From Cytophagales bacterium (GTDB taxonomy: Bacteria; Bacteroidota; Bacteroidia; Cytophagales; ES-bin-26), in contig JACMKY010000096.1 in the NCBI GenBank assembly GCA_014379925.1, positions 1-7,320 of the forward strand: a stretch of DNA of 7,320 nucleotides. The letters run 5' to 3'. Below are positions 1-6,303 of this stretch, in pieces. Position 1 is the stretch's first letter, and every line of letters begins with the position of its first letter. Made by a program: the position numbers and the translations under genes. A model generated the notes under the pieces. The model searched no databases, had not been told where the DNA came from, and was given only the letters and a program-made list of their open reading frames with translations.

Positions 1-665
1 ACGGGCTCATCGACAAGCGCACCGCCTACGAAGCATCCATGCGGGTGCCGATGATTGCCCACTGCCCGGACCTGTTCCCAGCGGGCTCCACTGTCCAGGA
101 AGTGGTGGCCAACATCGACATCGCCCCCACTATTTTGGAAGCGGCCGGCCTGGAAGCACCCGCGCACCTGGATGGCCGGAGCTTCCTGTCGCTGGCCGGC
201 GGCAAGACCATCCCGTGGCGCAAGGCACTCCTCTACGAATACTACTGGGAGCGCAATTTTCCGCAAACCCCCACCTTGCACGCCTTGCGGGGCGACCGCT
301 ACAAATACATCCACTACCACGGCATCTGGGACACGGACGAACTTTACGACCTGCAAACCGATCCCCGGGAAGCAACCAACCTGATCAACCGTCCGGACCA
401 CCAGGCGACGGTAAAGGAAATGAACGGGCAACTCTTCGCATTGCTCGGAGAGACGGCCGGGATGTACATTCCCCTCTACCCGGACCGGGGGCAGCAACAA
501 AACCGGCGCCACCCGGCGCGCTCGACGGCCGCCGGATTTCCCGACCACTTCCTGGGTGACCCGGTCAAACCCAAGCAACCAGCGGCCAGCGATGCCCAGA
601 AGCCCAAGGCACCGACCCAGCGGGCCGCACCGACCGGCAAAAAGCGGGGGAAACCCAACCGTTGA
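1..665 (+). CDS. Sulfatase (arylsulfatase-type), C-terminal part, truncated by window edge
   Basis: This is the C-terminal end of a family S1-type sulfatase, which hydrolyses sulfate esters, here probably on a sulfated glycan. The reading frame is open from base 3, before the first ATG at 39, and starts GLIDKRTAYEASMRVPMI, the conserved segment near the end of the sulfatase alpha/beta domain (K-x-x-x-YE-x-SMRVP). A second conserved block follows, NIDIAPTILEAAGL, then GRSF. The C-terminal subdomain (DUF4976-like) shows YEYYW, RGDRYKYIHY and ELYDLQTDPREATNL. The catalytic formylglycine motif (C/S-x-P-x-R) and most metal ligands lie upstream and cannot be checked, nor can a signal peptide. The last 32 or so residues (567-662) form a Pro/Ala/Lys/Arg-rich tail that looks disordered and lies outside the usual fold. 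The gene ends with TGA and converges on the minus-strand dehydrogenase. Family is secure; substrate is unknown. Confidence 0.93.
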   Translation, partial: GLIDKRTAYEASMRVPMIAHCPDLFPAGSTVQEVVANIDIAPTILEAAGLEAPAHLDGRSFLSLAGGKTIPWRKALLYEYYWERNFPQTPTLHALRGDRYKYIHYHGIWDTDELYDLQTDPREATNLINRPDHQATVKEMNGQLFALLGETAGMYIPLYPDRGQQQNRRHPARSTAAGFPDHFLGDPVKPKQPAASDAQKPKAPTQRAAPTGKKRGKPNR

Positions 666-720
666 GGAGCCGGTCCAATCTTTTCACCGCTCCCGCTTCC
701 CCCGGCTCCGTTCGGGGGGC
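666..720. terminator. Possible bidirectional terminator hairpin between convergent genes
   Basis: The 75-bp gap between the two convergent stop codons holds inverted repeats. CCCCCG (699-704) pairs with CGGGGG (713-718) across an 8-nt loop. A wider pair, GGAGCCGG (666-673) and CCGGCTCC (702-709), would compete with it. A hairpin between convergent genes fits a shared terminator. No proper T-tract follows on either strand, so intrinsic termination is only a guess. Confidence 0.35.
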
Positions 721-740
721 TCGGCTCGCCCGGATGGTTT

Positions 741-1751
741 TCAGCATTGCAACAAGTATTTCATGCCCGCCGGATTGCGGTCAATGGTTTCAAAAACAGT
801 GGGGGCTTCCGCCAAGGGTGAAATCTGCGTAATCAGGGATGCCAAGGGCAACGCGCCCCCGGCCGCCAGCGCAATAGCCTCCTCGAAATCTTCGGGTTCG
901 TACACCCGCGCACCGATCAGCCGCAATTCCCGCCAGAAGAACCGAAACAAATCCACCGGCTTGGGTTCGGAATGGATGGCAACCAACACGATGCGTCCCC
1001 GCACCCGCGCCAACCCGGTCATAGCCTGCACTCCGGCGGTCGCACCCGTCACCTCAAACAAGACGTCGGCCATCGCGCCGTCCGTAAACGTTGCCACGTG
1101 CGCGGCCAAGTCTTGTTCCTGCGGATCGACTGTTGCCAGTCCCAGCGTTTCGGCCAGTTGCCGCCGCGCCGGGTTGATTTCCGACACCAGCACGTGGGCT
1201 CCCCGTTGCCGGGCTACCAGCGCAATGAGCAGACCAATGGGACCACCCCCCAGCACAACGACGAATTCACCGGCCCGTAGTTCGCCCAGCCGCACGTCGT
1301 GACAGGCCACGGCTAGCGGTTCGATGAGGGCACCCAGCGTCAAGGACAGGTTTTCGGGCAGCCGGTGCAGCGTGTGCGCCGGCACGTTCCAGTAGGCTTG
1401 CATCCCGCCCGGCGAATCAATACCCATAAATTTGAGGTTTTTCCCAATGTGCGTCTGTCCATTGTCCGAGGGGTCTTCCTCGCCCGGTTGCAAGGGCCGG
1501 ACCGTTACCCGGTCACCAACCCGCCAGCCGGTGGCGCCACTGCCCACGGCCGTGATTTCGCCAGCTACTTCGTGGCCAATGACCTGCGGCAACCGGAGCC
1601 GCCCCGCCATCGCCCCGTGGTAGAGGTGGACGTCGGTTCCGCAGACCCCACAGTAAGCCACCTTCAGTTGCACCTCGCCCGGCTGGGGAGGCTGGGGGAC
1701 GCTTGGTCGTAAGTCGAACGACCGGTTTCCCGTGAAATAGAGTGCTTTCAT
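741..1751 (-). CDS. Zinc-type medium-chain alcohol/polyol dehydrogenase (MDR family)
   Basis: This is a 336-residue NAD(P)-dependent medium-chain dehydrogenase, likely cytosolic, oxidising a secondary alcohol of a sugar, polyol or sugar acid. The GroES-like domain has CGVCGTDVH (catalytic zinc Cys37), GHE (His60, Glu61) and EPLAVACHD (Glu144). The Rossmann fold has GGGPIG at 168-173, and Glu191 at the end of the second strand suggests NAD rather than NADP. The lobe that normally carries four structural-zinc cysteines (about residues 86-110) contains no cysteine at all, although the surrounding residues align (the lobe ends KNLKFMG). The start was set at ATG 1751 (MKALYFTGN), the usual family N-terminus; a TTG at 1778 would add nine residues but lies inside a repeat. 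A gap of about 210 bp separates it from the upstream esterase, so it may have its own promoter. The substrate cannot be assigned; threonine-, sorbitol- and idonate-type dehydrogenases are relatives. Confidence 0.93.
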   Translation of the reverse strand: MKALYFTGNRSFDLRPSVPQPPQPGEVQLKVAYCGVCGTDVHLYHGAMAGRLRLPQVIGHEVAGEITAVGSGATGWRVGDRVTVRPLQPGEEDPSDNGQTHIGKNLKFMGIDSPGGMQAYWNVPAHTLHRLPENLSLTLGALIEPLAVACHDVRLGELRAGEFVVVLGGGPIGLLIALVARQRGAHVLVSEINPARRQLAETLGLATVDPQEQDLAAHVATFTDGAMADVLFEVTGATAGVQAMTGLARVRGRIVLVAIHSEPKPVDLFRFFWRELRLIGARVYEPEDFEEAIALAAGGALPLASLITQISPLAEAPTVFETIDRNPAGMKYLLQC

Positions 1752-1770
1752 TGCTTTGCATCCGCATTTA

Positions 1771-1798
1771 GTAGCCAATATTCAATAGTCAGCAATTA
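1771..1798 (-). repeat. Degenerate heptamer array, copy A
   Basis: Read on the minus strand, this is a run of 7-base units: TGACTAT (1791-1785), TGAATAT (1784-1778) and TGGCTAC (1777-1771), preceded by a decayed unit TAATTGC (1798-1792). The consensus is TGRMTAY. Copy B, 52 bp away, has the same units in the same order; over 27 bases (1770-1796 against 1822-1848) the two copies match at 23 positions. The array ends 19 bp before the dehydrogenase ATG. Confidence 0.75.
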
Positions 1799-1822
1799 GT
1801 GGCTCCGTTGCATTGCAGCGAA

Positions 1823-1860
1823 GTAGCCAGTATTCAGTAGTCAATAATCCGAAGTAGTCG
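1823..1860 (-). repeat. Degenerate heptamer array, copy B
   Basis: On the minus strand the units are GGATTAT (1850-1844), TGACTAC (1843-1837), TGAATAC (1836-1830) and TGGCTAC (1829-1823), contiguous and in phase. A further unit, CGACTAC (1860-1854), sits three bases upstream. The unit order matches copy A. The array abuts the GC-rich tract that follows the esterase stop. It could be a decayed tandem array, an intergenic repeat family, or a set of protein-binding sites. Confidence 0.75.
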
Positions 1861-1865
1861 GAAAG

Positions 1866-1961
1866 CGGCGTTGCCCCGCCGGTGCCACCGGAGCCGGCCG
1901 GTCCGTTGCCCTACGCCGGCGGTTACGCCGCGGTGGCCGGTGCCTTTGGTTCGTCCAGGGT
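1866..1961. other. GC-rich, hairpin-prone tract after the esterase stop
   Basis: This roughly 95-bp tract is almost wholly G/C and lies between the esterase stop and the AT-rich repeats. It contains short inverted repeats: CCGGT/ACCGG (1879-1883 and 1887-1891, 3-nt loop) and CGGCG/CGCCG (1917-1921 and 1926-1930, 4-nt loop). In the esterase frame, further stops follow soon after the TGA, so it does not extend that protein. The hairpins could halt transcription or protect the mRNA 3' end, but no T-tract is present. I see no gene here. Confidence 0.4.
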
Positions 1962-2798
1962 TCAACGGGTTGGGGAACGGAGTTGCCGCATCGCGTTGGC
2001 GTAGCGCCGGCCCAGTTCGCGGGCCGACGGGGCGTCGAAATGCGTTTGGTCGCCGGTGTCGGTCAGGCCGGTGGCTTCCACGCAGGCTACCCGGCGTTCG
2101 CGGTTGGCCGCGTTGCGGAGGGCTTCGTTGACGGTAGCCGCCGACGGCGTCCGGGCTACGTAGAAATCGCCCAGCGTTCCGACCACCACGGGCACGCGTC
2201 GAACGCCCAATTCCCGCCGGAACCGTCGGACCAGGCGACGCAATTTGTCGGCGTACGTCGCCGCCAATTCCGGTTGGCTGTCGCTTTCGCCCTGGTGCCA
2301 AAGAACGCCCCGGAGCGTACCGGCCTTCTGCGCGGCTTTGGTGCGGCGGACCGCGTCGTCGTAGGGATGCCGCTTCGTCGGACCGTGGTAGCCGCCCGGC
2401 TGCCAACTGTCGATGCCCGATCCGCCAACGGCCGCCGGAATCAGCCCGATCAGCACGGACGAGTCTTCCTCCGCCATTCGCCGGCCGAACGCCAACCCCG
2501 GCCCGACGCCCACCACTTCCGGTTTATCGAAGTGCAGCGGCTCGGTGGCTGGCGCCCACCGTCCGTCCCGGTCCAGCACCCAAACGCGCGGGTGGGGTTG
2601 CCGATCCGCGTCCGCCGCGGCCCCCCGCCCGGCCATGTTCGACTGACCGGCCAGCAGGTACAAGTGTACTTTCCGGCGGGACATGGCGGGTAACTGCCCG
2701 GAAGCTTCCGCCGAAAACAGGCAGTTTAGCAGGAGCAGACCCGCGAGGGCGTTCAATGCCGGAGCGTCCATTGGCCGTTTTGGGGTTGGATGATCCAT
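1962..2798 (-). CDS. SASA-domain carbohydrate esterase (sialate O-acetylesterase / CE6-like), probably exported
   Basis: This protein of about 278 residues belongs to the SGNH-hydrolase group with a SASA domain (sialate O-acetylesterase / acetylxylan esterase-like) and probably removes acetyl groups from a glycan. Numbering from ATG 2798, the catalytic serine is Ser53 in AGQSNMAGRG, a GGSGIDSW block follows, the conserved WHQGESD lies at 167-173, and the Asp/His pair is Asp250 and His253 in GDQTHFD. The N-terminus has a hydrophobic stretch (ALAGLLLLNCLFSAEASG) that looks like a signal peptide. ATG 2798 puts Lys and Arg in front of it; ATG 2771 (269 residues) gives no positive charge but less overlap. 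Either start lies inside the 3' end of the heparinase gene (46 or 19 nt), implying translational coupling. The protein is notably Arg-rich in its second half (for example RRLVRRFRRELGVRR). Family is firm; the acetylated substrate is unknown. Confidence 0.9.
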   Translation of the reverse strand: MDHPTPKRPMDAPALNALAGLLLLNCLFSAEASGQLPAMSRRKVHLYLLAGQSNMAGRGAAADADRQPHPRVWVLDRDGRWAPATEPLHFDKPEVVGVGPGLAFGRRMAEEDSSVLIGLIPAAVGGSGIDSWQPGGYHGPTKRHPYDDAVRRTKAAQKAGTLRGVLWHQGESDSQPELAATYADKLRRLVRRFRRELGVRRVPVVVGTLGDFYVARTPSAATVNEALRNAANRERRVACVEATGLTDTGDQTHFDAPSARELGRRYANAMRQLRSPTR

Positions 2799-4810
2799 AC
2801 CCGCCCGTGACCGGACACCAGTCGGAACGCTTCGCCGGTATCCAGCGTCCATTGTTGGGTGTCGTTGGCAAGCGTGTACGATTGCGGACTGGTAACCAGC
2901 TGCCAGGTGTCCAGGCGGCAAGCCTCGTCCATGGCAATGGCGTGAACAACGGTGCGACTCGGTGCCGGTGTCGTTTCGGTCCAGCGGTAGAGCAGGCCGC
3001 TACCGGGCCGCCCTTCCCCCGGTTGCGCCGGTTCGACGTGGTAAGCGTCGTGGACGTAGGCATTGACGGGATGATCAAGGCGGGCGTGGCCCCCGTGGGC
3101 CAGCTTGAGGCCCGCGCCGTGGCGCCGGATTGTCAGGCAATTCGGCTGGCTTTCCACCACCGCCCGTCCGTCGCGGTTGTTGACCAACCAATTCCAGGTG
3201 GTCGTCACGGGCCGGGCCGCCTCGATGCGGTCTACCACGAAGAGCACGTGCGCCCCCGCCAGCAGCCAGAGCCGGGTGAACTGCCGGATGGGTTCGCCGT
3301 AGGCAGCGGCCACTTCCGCCCCCACCACCCGCACGCCGTCGCCCTCGTCGGCGATCAGCCGTCGGTTACCCCGGTTGACGGGTGGTCCGGGGACCGGTTT
3401 CCCCGCTGGCCCGGGGGTGAGCAACCGACGGGGCAGCACACTCCGCTGCTCCAGGACCGTCGCTTTGGCCCGGTCTTCCTGCAACCCCAGGGCTTCCGCT
3501 TTGACCAGGAACGTGCAGGTATTGTGCGTCTGCGAACTGCTTTCCAGGCCGTGGATGAGGTTGCGGTAACAACTGTGGCCGGGGTCGGCCAACAGCCGTT
3601 CGCGGCGGTGGACCAGGATGAAACTATTCAGGTCGCCGTGCAGGTGGCCGGGGCCGTGCAACGGGTCGCCCCCGCCGTTGATGGCCACCACGGTTTGACC
3701 ATCCCACGCGTCGCGCATGAAACAGTGCCCATTGCTGAAGGCGGCCAACGGGGGCAAACCGGCTTCCAACGGGGTCAATGGTTCCGTCGGGTGCGTCAGC
3801 AGCGGCAGGGTCAAAAAGCCCCAATCATTGCGCATTCCGAAGGTGGCCAGGTCGTGCGGCCCCTGGTCCGGAACCGGCGCGTAGTAGGCATCGAACAGCC
3901 CCCGCGCCAAACCCACTTCCCGCCGGGCGGGGGAACGGACGGCCAGGTGCAGCAGCAAATCACCCGATGGACGGTGAAGGGCCGCGCTGTCGTTGAAGTT
4001 GGCGGCGCGGGCGCGGGGCTCTTCGCCCCAGCCCGACAGCGGTTTGGCGTAGAGCATGCTGCTCGCAATCCAGCCCAATCCCTTGCCGTAGGCCGACACG
4101 TCCAGTAGGGCAGCCCGGGCTGGAAAGCGCCGGCACACCGATTCGTAGGCCAGCGCGAGGGCGAATGCCAGGTAGTTGCCGTACTGCAGCGATTCGCCGT
4201 AGGAGCCGTCGGGCTGGAACGCCCCGGTGCAGCGAGACCATTCGGGCAGGGATGCGTCAAGGGTTTGCGTTTCACCCAGTACGGCCGCCGCCACGACCAC
4301 GCCGGCGGTCATCACGCCCCGCCAGTTGGCCAGGTGCGCGTTTTGGTCCAGCCACCGTTGGCAAAGTGGGATGCCCTTCTCGGTCAAGGCACGCCGGATT
4401 TCCTCCTTTTCGGACGTCCCGAAAACGTCGGTTCCCAGGTCGTATACCGAAGCCAGCGCCCAGCAGAGGTGCGCCGTTTCGAGGTGGCCTGTGCGCGGTT
4501 CGGCGTGGCTGCGGAAAGCCGGGCCAACCCACTCGTCTGCGCTCCGCCGGGCGATGTCGAGCGTAACCCGGCGAAGCCATTGCTTGAGCGGTTCGTCGGG
4601 TTGGAGGTGGTGCAGCAGGGCCGCGTCGGAGAGGTATTCCGCCGCTGGGTAGTACCACGGTGCCGCCCCGGGACCCAGTAAGTTGCCCGTGGCCACGCGC
4701 GCCCCGACCCGCCGTTGCAGCGCGGCAAAAAAGCGGCTGGTGAGCGAACCGGGGTCGGTCAGCCCCGCCCGGATGCCCGCCCGTTCGGCGTCGGTAAGGA
4801 AACAGGCCAT
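2753..4810 (-). CDS. Heparinase II/III-family protein (polysaccharide/oligosaccharide lyase fold)
   Basis: This 685-residue protein has the two-part layout of heparinase II/III-type lyases, which cleave uronic-acid glycosidic bonds by beta-elimination. The N-terminal helical toroid shows NAHLANWRG (157-165) and DGSYGESLQYGNYLAF (201-216), matching the family's conserved Asn and Tyr regions. The C-terminal beta-sandwich carries the hallmark block HLHGDLNSFIL (389-399, with His389, His391, Asp393), LLADPGHSCY (406-415) and SSSQTHNT (424-431). No signal peptide is visible at MACFLTDAER, and an in-frame TAG at 4837-4835 leaves only eight codons upstream with no other ATG, so export by a classical signal is unlikely from this reading frame. 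It starts one base after the RraA stop (TAG-G-ATG) and overlaps the esterase start. The family also includes alginate, chondroitin and heparin lyases as well as uncharacterised members; the substrate cannot be fixed from sequence alone. Confidence 0.92.
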   Translation of the reverse strand: MACFLTDAERAGIRAGLTDPGSLTSRFFAALQRRVGARVATGNLLGPGAAPWYYPAAEYLSDAALLHHLQPDEPLKQWLRRVTLDIARRSADEWVGPAFRSHAEPRTGHLETAHLCWALASVYDLGTDVFGTSEKEEIRRALTEKGIPLCQRWLDQNAHLANWRGVMTAGVVVAAAVLGETQTLDASLPEWSRCTGAFQPDGSYGESLQYGNYLAFALALAYESVCRRFPARAALLDVSAYGKGLGWIASSMLYAKPLSGWGEEPRARAANFNDSAALHRPSGDLLLHLAVRSPARREVGLARGLFDAYYAPVPDQGPHDLATFGMRNDWGFLTLPLLTHPTEPLTPLEAGLPPLAAFSNGHCFMRDAWDGQTVVAINGGGDPLHGPGHLHGDLNSFILVHRRERLLADPGHSCYRNLIHGLESSSQTHNTCTFLVKAEALGLQEDRAKATVLEQRSVLPRRLLTPGPAGKPVPGPPVNRGNRRLIADEGDGVRVVGAEVAAAYGEPIRQFTRLWLLAGAHVLFVVDRIEAARPVTTTWNWLVNNRDGRAVVESQPNCLTIRRHGAGLKLAHGGHARLDHPVNAYVHDAYHVEPAQPGEGRPGSGLLYRWTETTPAPSRTVVHAIAMDEACRLDTWQLVTSPQSYTLANDTQQWTLDTGEAFRLVSGHGRVWIIQPQNGQWTLRH

Positions 4811-4811
4811 C

Positions 4812-5528
4812 CTAAAAATAACCGCCTTTCGCCACTACTTCCGTGGGCGTCAGGCCCGACTGCACCATTTCCTTGATGTCCTCCTCCTTGGCAAGTACGG
4901 CTTCAGCGGCCACCAGCACCTCGTAGGCGATGGCTTGCGGAATGGCAATCACCCCGTCAACGTCGCCGAAGATCCAGTCGCCGGGTTGCACCACCACCGC
5001 CCCCATCAGAATCGGTTTTTGGTAGTGGTACAACCGAAAACGACCCAGCATACCGGTGTTGGATTTGTACTGGTGGAAAACCGGAAAGCCTTGTTCCAAA
5101 ATGGAGGTCGTATCGCGGATGCCGTTGACGACCGCTCCCTGGCAACCCGCCCGCACGGCGGCCATCGTCATCACCTCGCCCCACTGCGAAGTAATCGTAT
5201 CGCCGGTGCAGTCCCAGACCACCACCGAGTCGGCGTGCAGCGCTTCCAGCATTCGGGCGCGGGTTTCCATCTCGCCGTCGGTGGTGAGGTCGGGGGCGCC
5301 CTTGACGGTAAAGGCCAGTCCCGCCATCTTCATTCCTTCCCGCAAGGGGGCAAAACCGGCGGGTAGGCTGGTGGTGTGCATGCGGTAGTTGAACCGCAGC
5401 ACGTCGTTGACGGCCCCGGTATAGAGTTTCAGGTACCGTTCCCGCATTTCGGCGATGGGGACGGGATAGTTGGGCAGCGGTTTTTCCGTGCCGTGGGCAT
5501 TTCCGTTCGGGTGCAAGCTGGTTTTCAT
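4812..5528 (-). CDS. RraA-family protein (HMG/CHA aldolase or decarboxylase-like)
   Basis: This 238-residue protein belongs to the RraA fold family, which includes class II 4-hydroxy-4-methyl-2-oxoglutarate/4-carboxy-4-hydroxy-2-oxoadipate aldolases, oxaloacetate decarboxylases and the E. coli RNase E inhibitor RraA. Visible signatures are SQWGEVMTMAA (114-124, with Gly117-Glu118), GAVVNGIRDT (131-140, where Arg138-Asp139 correspond to the substrate- and metal-binding Arg-Asp pair of the aldolases) and QPGDWIFGDVDGVIAIP (181-197). An intact Arg-Asp pair argues for an enzyme rather than a pure RNase E regulator. It is longer than E. coli RraA (about 160 residues), with an N-terminal extension of about 35 residues similar to other enzyme-type members. 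The start ATG overlaps the SDR stop as ATGA (5528-5525), and the lyase starts one base after its TAG. The context suggests it acts on a 2-keto acid made from the lyase product. The specific reaction is unknown. Confidence 0.9.
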   Translation of the reverse strand: MKTSLHPNGNAHGTEKPLPNYPVPIAEMRERYLKLYTGAVNDVLRFNYRMHTTSLPAGFAPLREGMKMAGLAFTVKGAPDLTTDGEMETRARMLEALHADSVVVWDCTGDTITSQWGEVMTMAAVRAGCQGAVVNGIRDTTSILEQGFPVFHQYKSNTGMLGRFRLYHYQKPILMGAVVVQPGDWIFGDVDGVIAIPQAIAYEVLVAAEAVLAKEEDIKEMVQSGLTPTEVVAKGGYF

Positions 5529-6226
5529 CCGGCCAAGAATTTCATGTTGTCAAAATTGATTTCGCGAATCAGCACGTCGTCGGGCTGGTTGAGTACAAAC
5601 AGAATAACGCGGGCTACGTCGTCCACGCGCAGGAATTTCTCGCGGGCAACGGGCCGGTCGCTCCAGTAGTTGCTATCGGTCGGACCGGGGTTAACGTCGG
5701 TGACTTTGATGCCGAGTTTAAGCACTTGGTCGGCCAATCCGCTGCTCAGGCCCCGCGCCCCGAACTTCGACGCGCAGTAGACCGGCGAGCCGGGATTGGT
5801 GCGCTGCCCGGCCATCGAAATGACCGTCACGATGTGGCCGCGCCCGCGGGGTTTCATCACCGCCAAGGCTTCGCGGTCGCAGAGAAACACGCCCCGCAGG
5901 TTGGTATCCACCATGCGGTCGAAGGCGCCGAGGTCGGTAGTGGCGAGGTCGGGGGTGGGCAACCCCAGCCCGGCGTTGTTGAGCAGCACGTCCACCGTAC
6001 CGAATACCTCCCGGCAGGCCGCAAAACCAGCTTTCACGTCGGCCTCCTGGCTCACGTCGCCCCGAAACGAGCGGAGGTTTTGGTGCGGGACTTCATCGGC
6101 TAGCTGGTGAGTCCGGCTGAAATCGAACACCTTCGCGCCCTGTTCGAGCAATTGGTGCGCCGTGGCTCGACCGATGCCGCCCGACGCGCCGGTGATGAAA
6201 CAGACTTTGTTTTCTAGGTAATTCAT
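5525..6226 (-). CDS. Short-chain dehydrogenase/reductase (classical SDR)
   Basis: This 233-residue classical SDR is a cytosolic NAD(P)(H)-dependent oxidoreductase. It has the nucleotide-binding TGASGGIG (12-19), GDVS at 56-59, NNAG (83-86), the structural Asn109, and the catalytic Ser137, Tyr150 and Lys154 (YCASK), followed by NPGPTDS (179-185). Length is normal for the family. The residue region after the second strand (FDFSRTH) has Ser-Arg, which leans towards NADP(H), though this is not decisive. The start at ATG 6226 gives the typical N-terminus MNYLENKVCFITGAS; no Shine-Dalgarno is visible in the upstream bases. It follows the symporter by 77 bp and is joined to the RraA gene by an ATGA overlap. 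In a lyase operon it might reduce a keto-deoxy-uronate or similar carbonyl (inference); unrelated 3-oxoacyl or sugar reductase roles remain possible. Confidence 0.93.
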   Translation of the reverse strand: MNYLENKVCFITGASGGIGRATAHQLLEQGAKVFDFSRTHQLADEVPHQNLRSFRGDVSQEADVKAGFAACREVFGTVDVLLNNAGLGLPTPDLATTDLGAFDRMVDTNLRGVFLCDREALAVMKPRGRGHIVTVISMAGQRTNPGSPVYCASKFGARGLSSGLADQVLKLGIKVTDVNPGPTDSNYWSDRPVAREKFLRVDDVARVILFVLNQPDDVLIREINFDNMKFLAG

Positions 6227-6303
6227 CGTAGGGGTGGTTCACTTCACTGGATTATTTCCATTGTTCAAGATTTACCCGGAGTTCATCGAAGCTGGCCAGA
6301 AAT
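6227..6303 (-). other. Spacer between symporter and SDR
   Basis: These 77 bases separate the symporter stop from the SDR start. The stretch is moderately AT-rich (for example ATTATTTCCATTG on the plus strand) compared with the genes on either side, so a secondary promoter is possible, but I see no recognisable box. Part of a stem-loop (6290-6320) extends into it from the symporter end. Confidence 0.4.

Larger units (their letters stand above)
1752..1860 (-). promoter_or_regulatory. AT-rich leader of the dehydrogenase gene, candidate promoter region
   Basis: This segment directly upstream of the dehydrogenase start is much richer in A/T than anything around it, the usual look of a promoter or operator region in a GC-rich genome. 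On the minus strand it contains TTGACT and TTGCTG hexamers that could act as -35-like elements. I found no convincing partner at proper spacing and no exact Bacteroidota TAnnTTTG box. Most of the segment is occupied by the heptamer repeats listed separately. The role is inferred from position and composition only. Confidence 0.35.

Noticed and set aside
556..1302. 248-codon plus-strand open frame over the sulfatase end and the dehydrogenase
   Set aside because: Its translation is low-complexity (Ser/Arg/Pro/Ala-rich) with no motif, and it overlaps two genes with clear family signatures.
1752..1778. Upstream TTG start for the dehydrogenase at 1778
   Set aside because: The added residues (MATKCGCKA) are not typical of the family, the codon lies in the heptamer repeat, and ATG 1751 gives the standard MKAL-type N-terminus.
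1770..1860. CRISPR array or insertion-sequence end
   Set aside because: The repeats are 7-base degenerate units with no spacer-repeat alternation, no terminal inverted repeats, no transposase and no target-site duplication.
1834..2406. 190-codon minus-strand frame overlapping the esterase and running into the repeat region
   Set aside because: It is an out-of-frame reading of the esterase, Arg/Gly/Pro-rich with no motif. The esterase frame is intact with its catalytic residues, so no frameshifted extension is needed.
2756..4108. Long (450-codon) open frame on the plus strand opposite the lyase gene
   Set aside because: It lies entirely antisense to the well-supported heparinase-family gene, has no recognisable domain, and such open frames are common opposite GC-rich genes.
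4683..5366. 227-codon plus-strand frame opposite the RraA gene
   Set aside because: It is antisense to a gene with conserved RraA motifs and shows no domain of its own.
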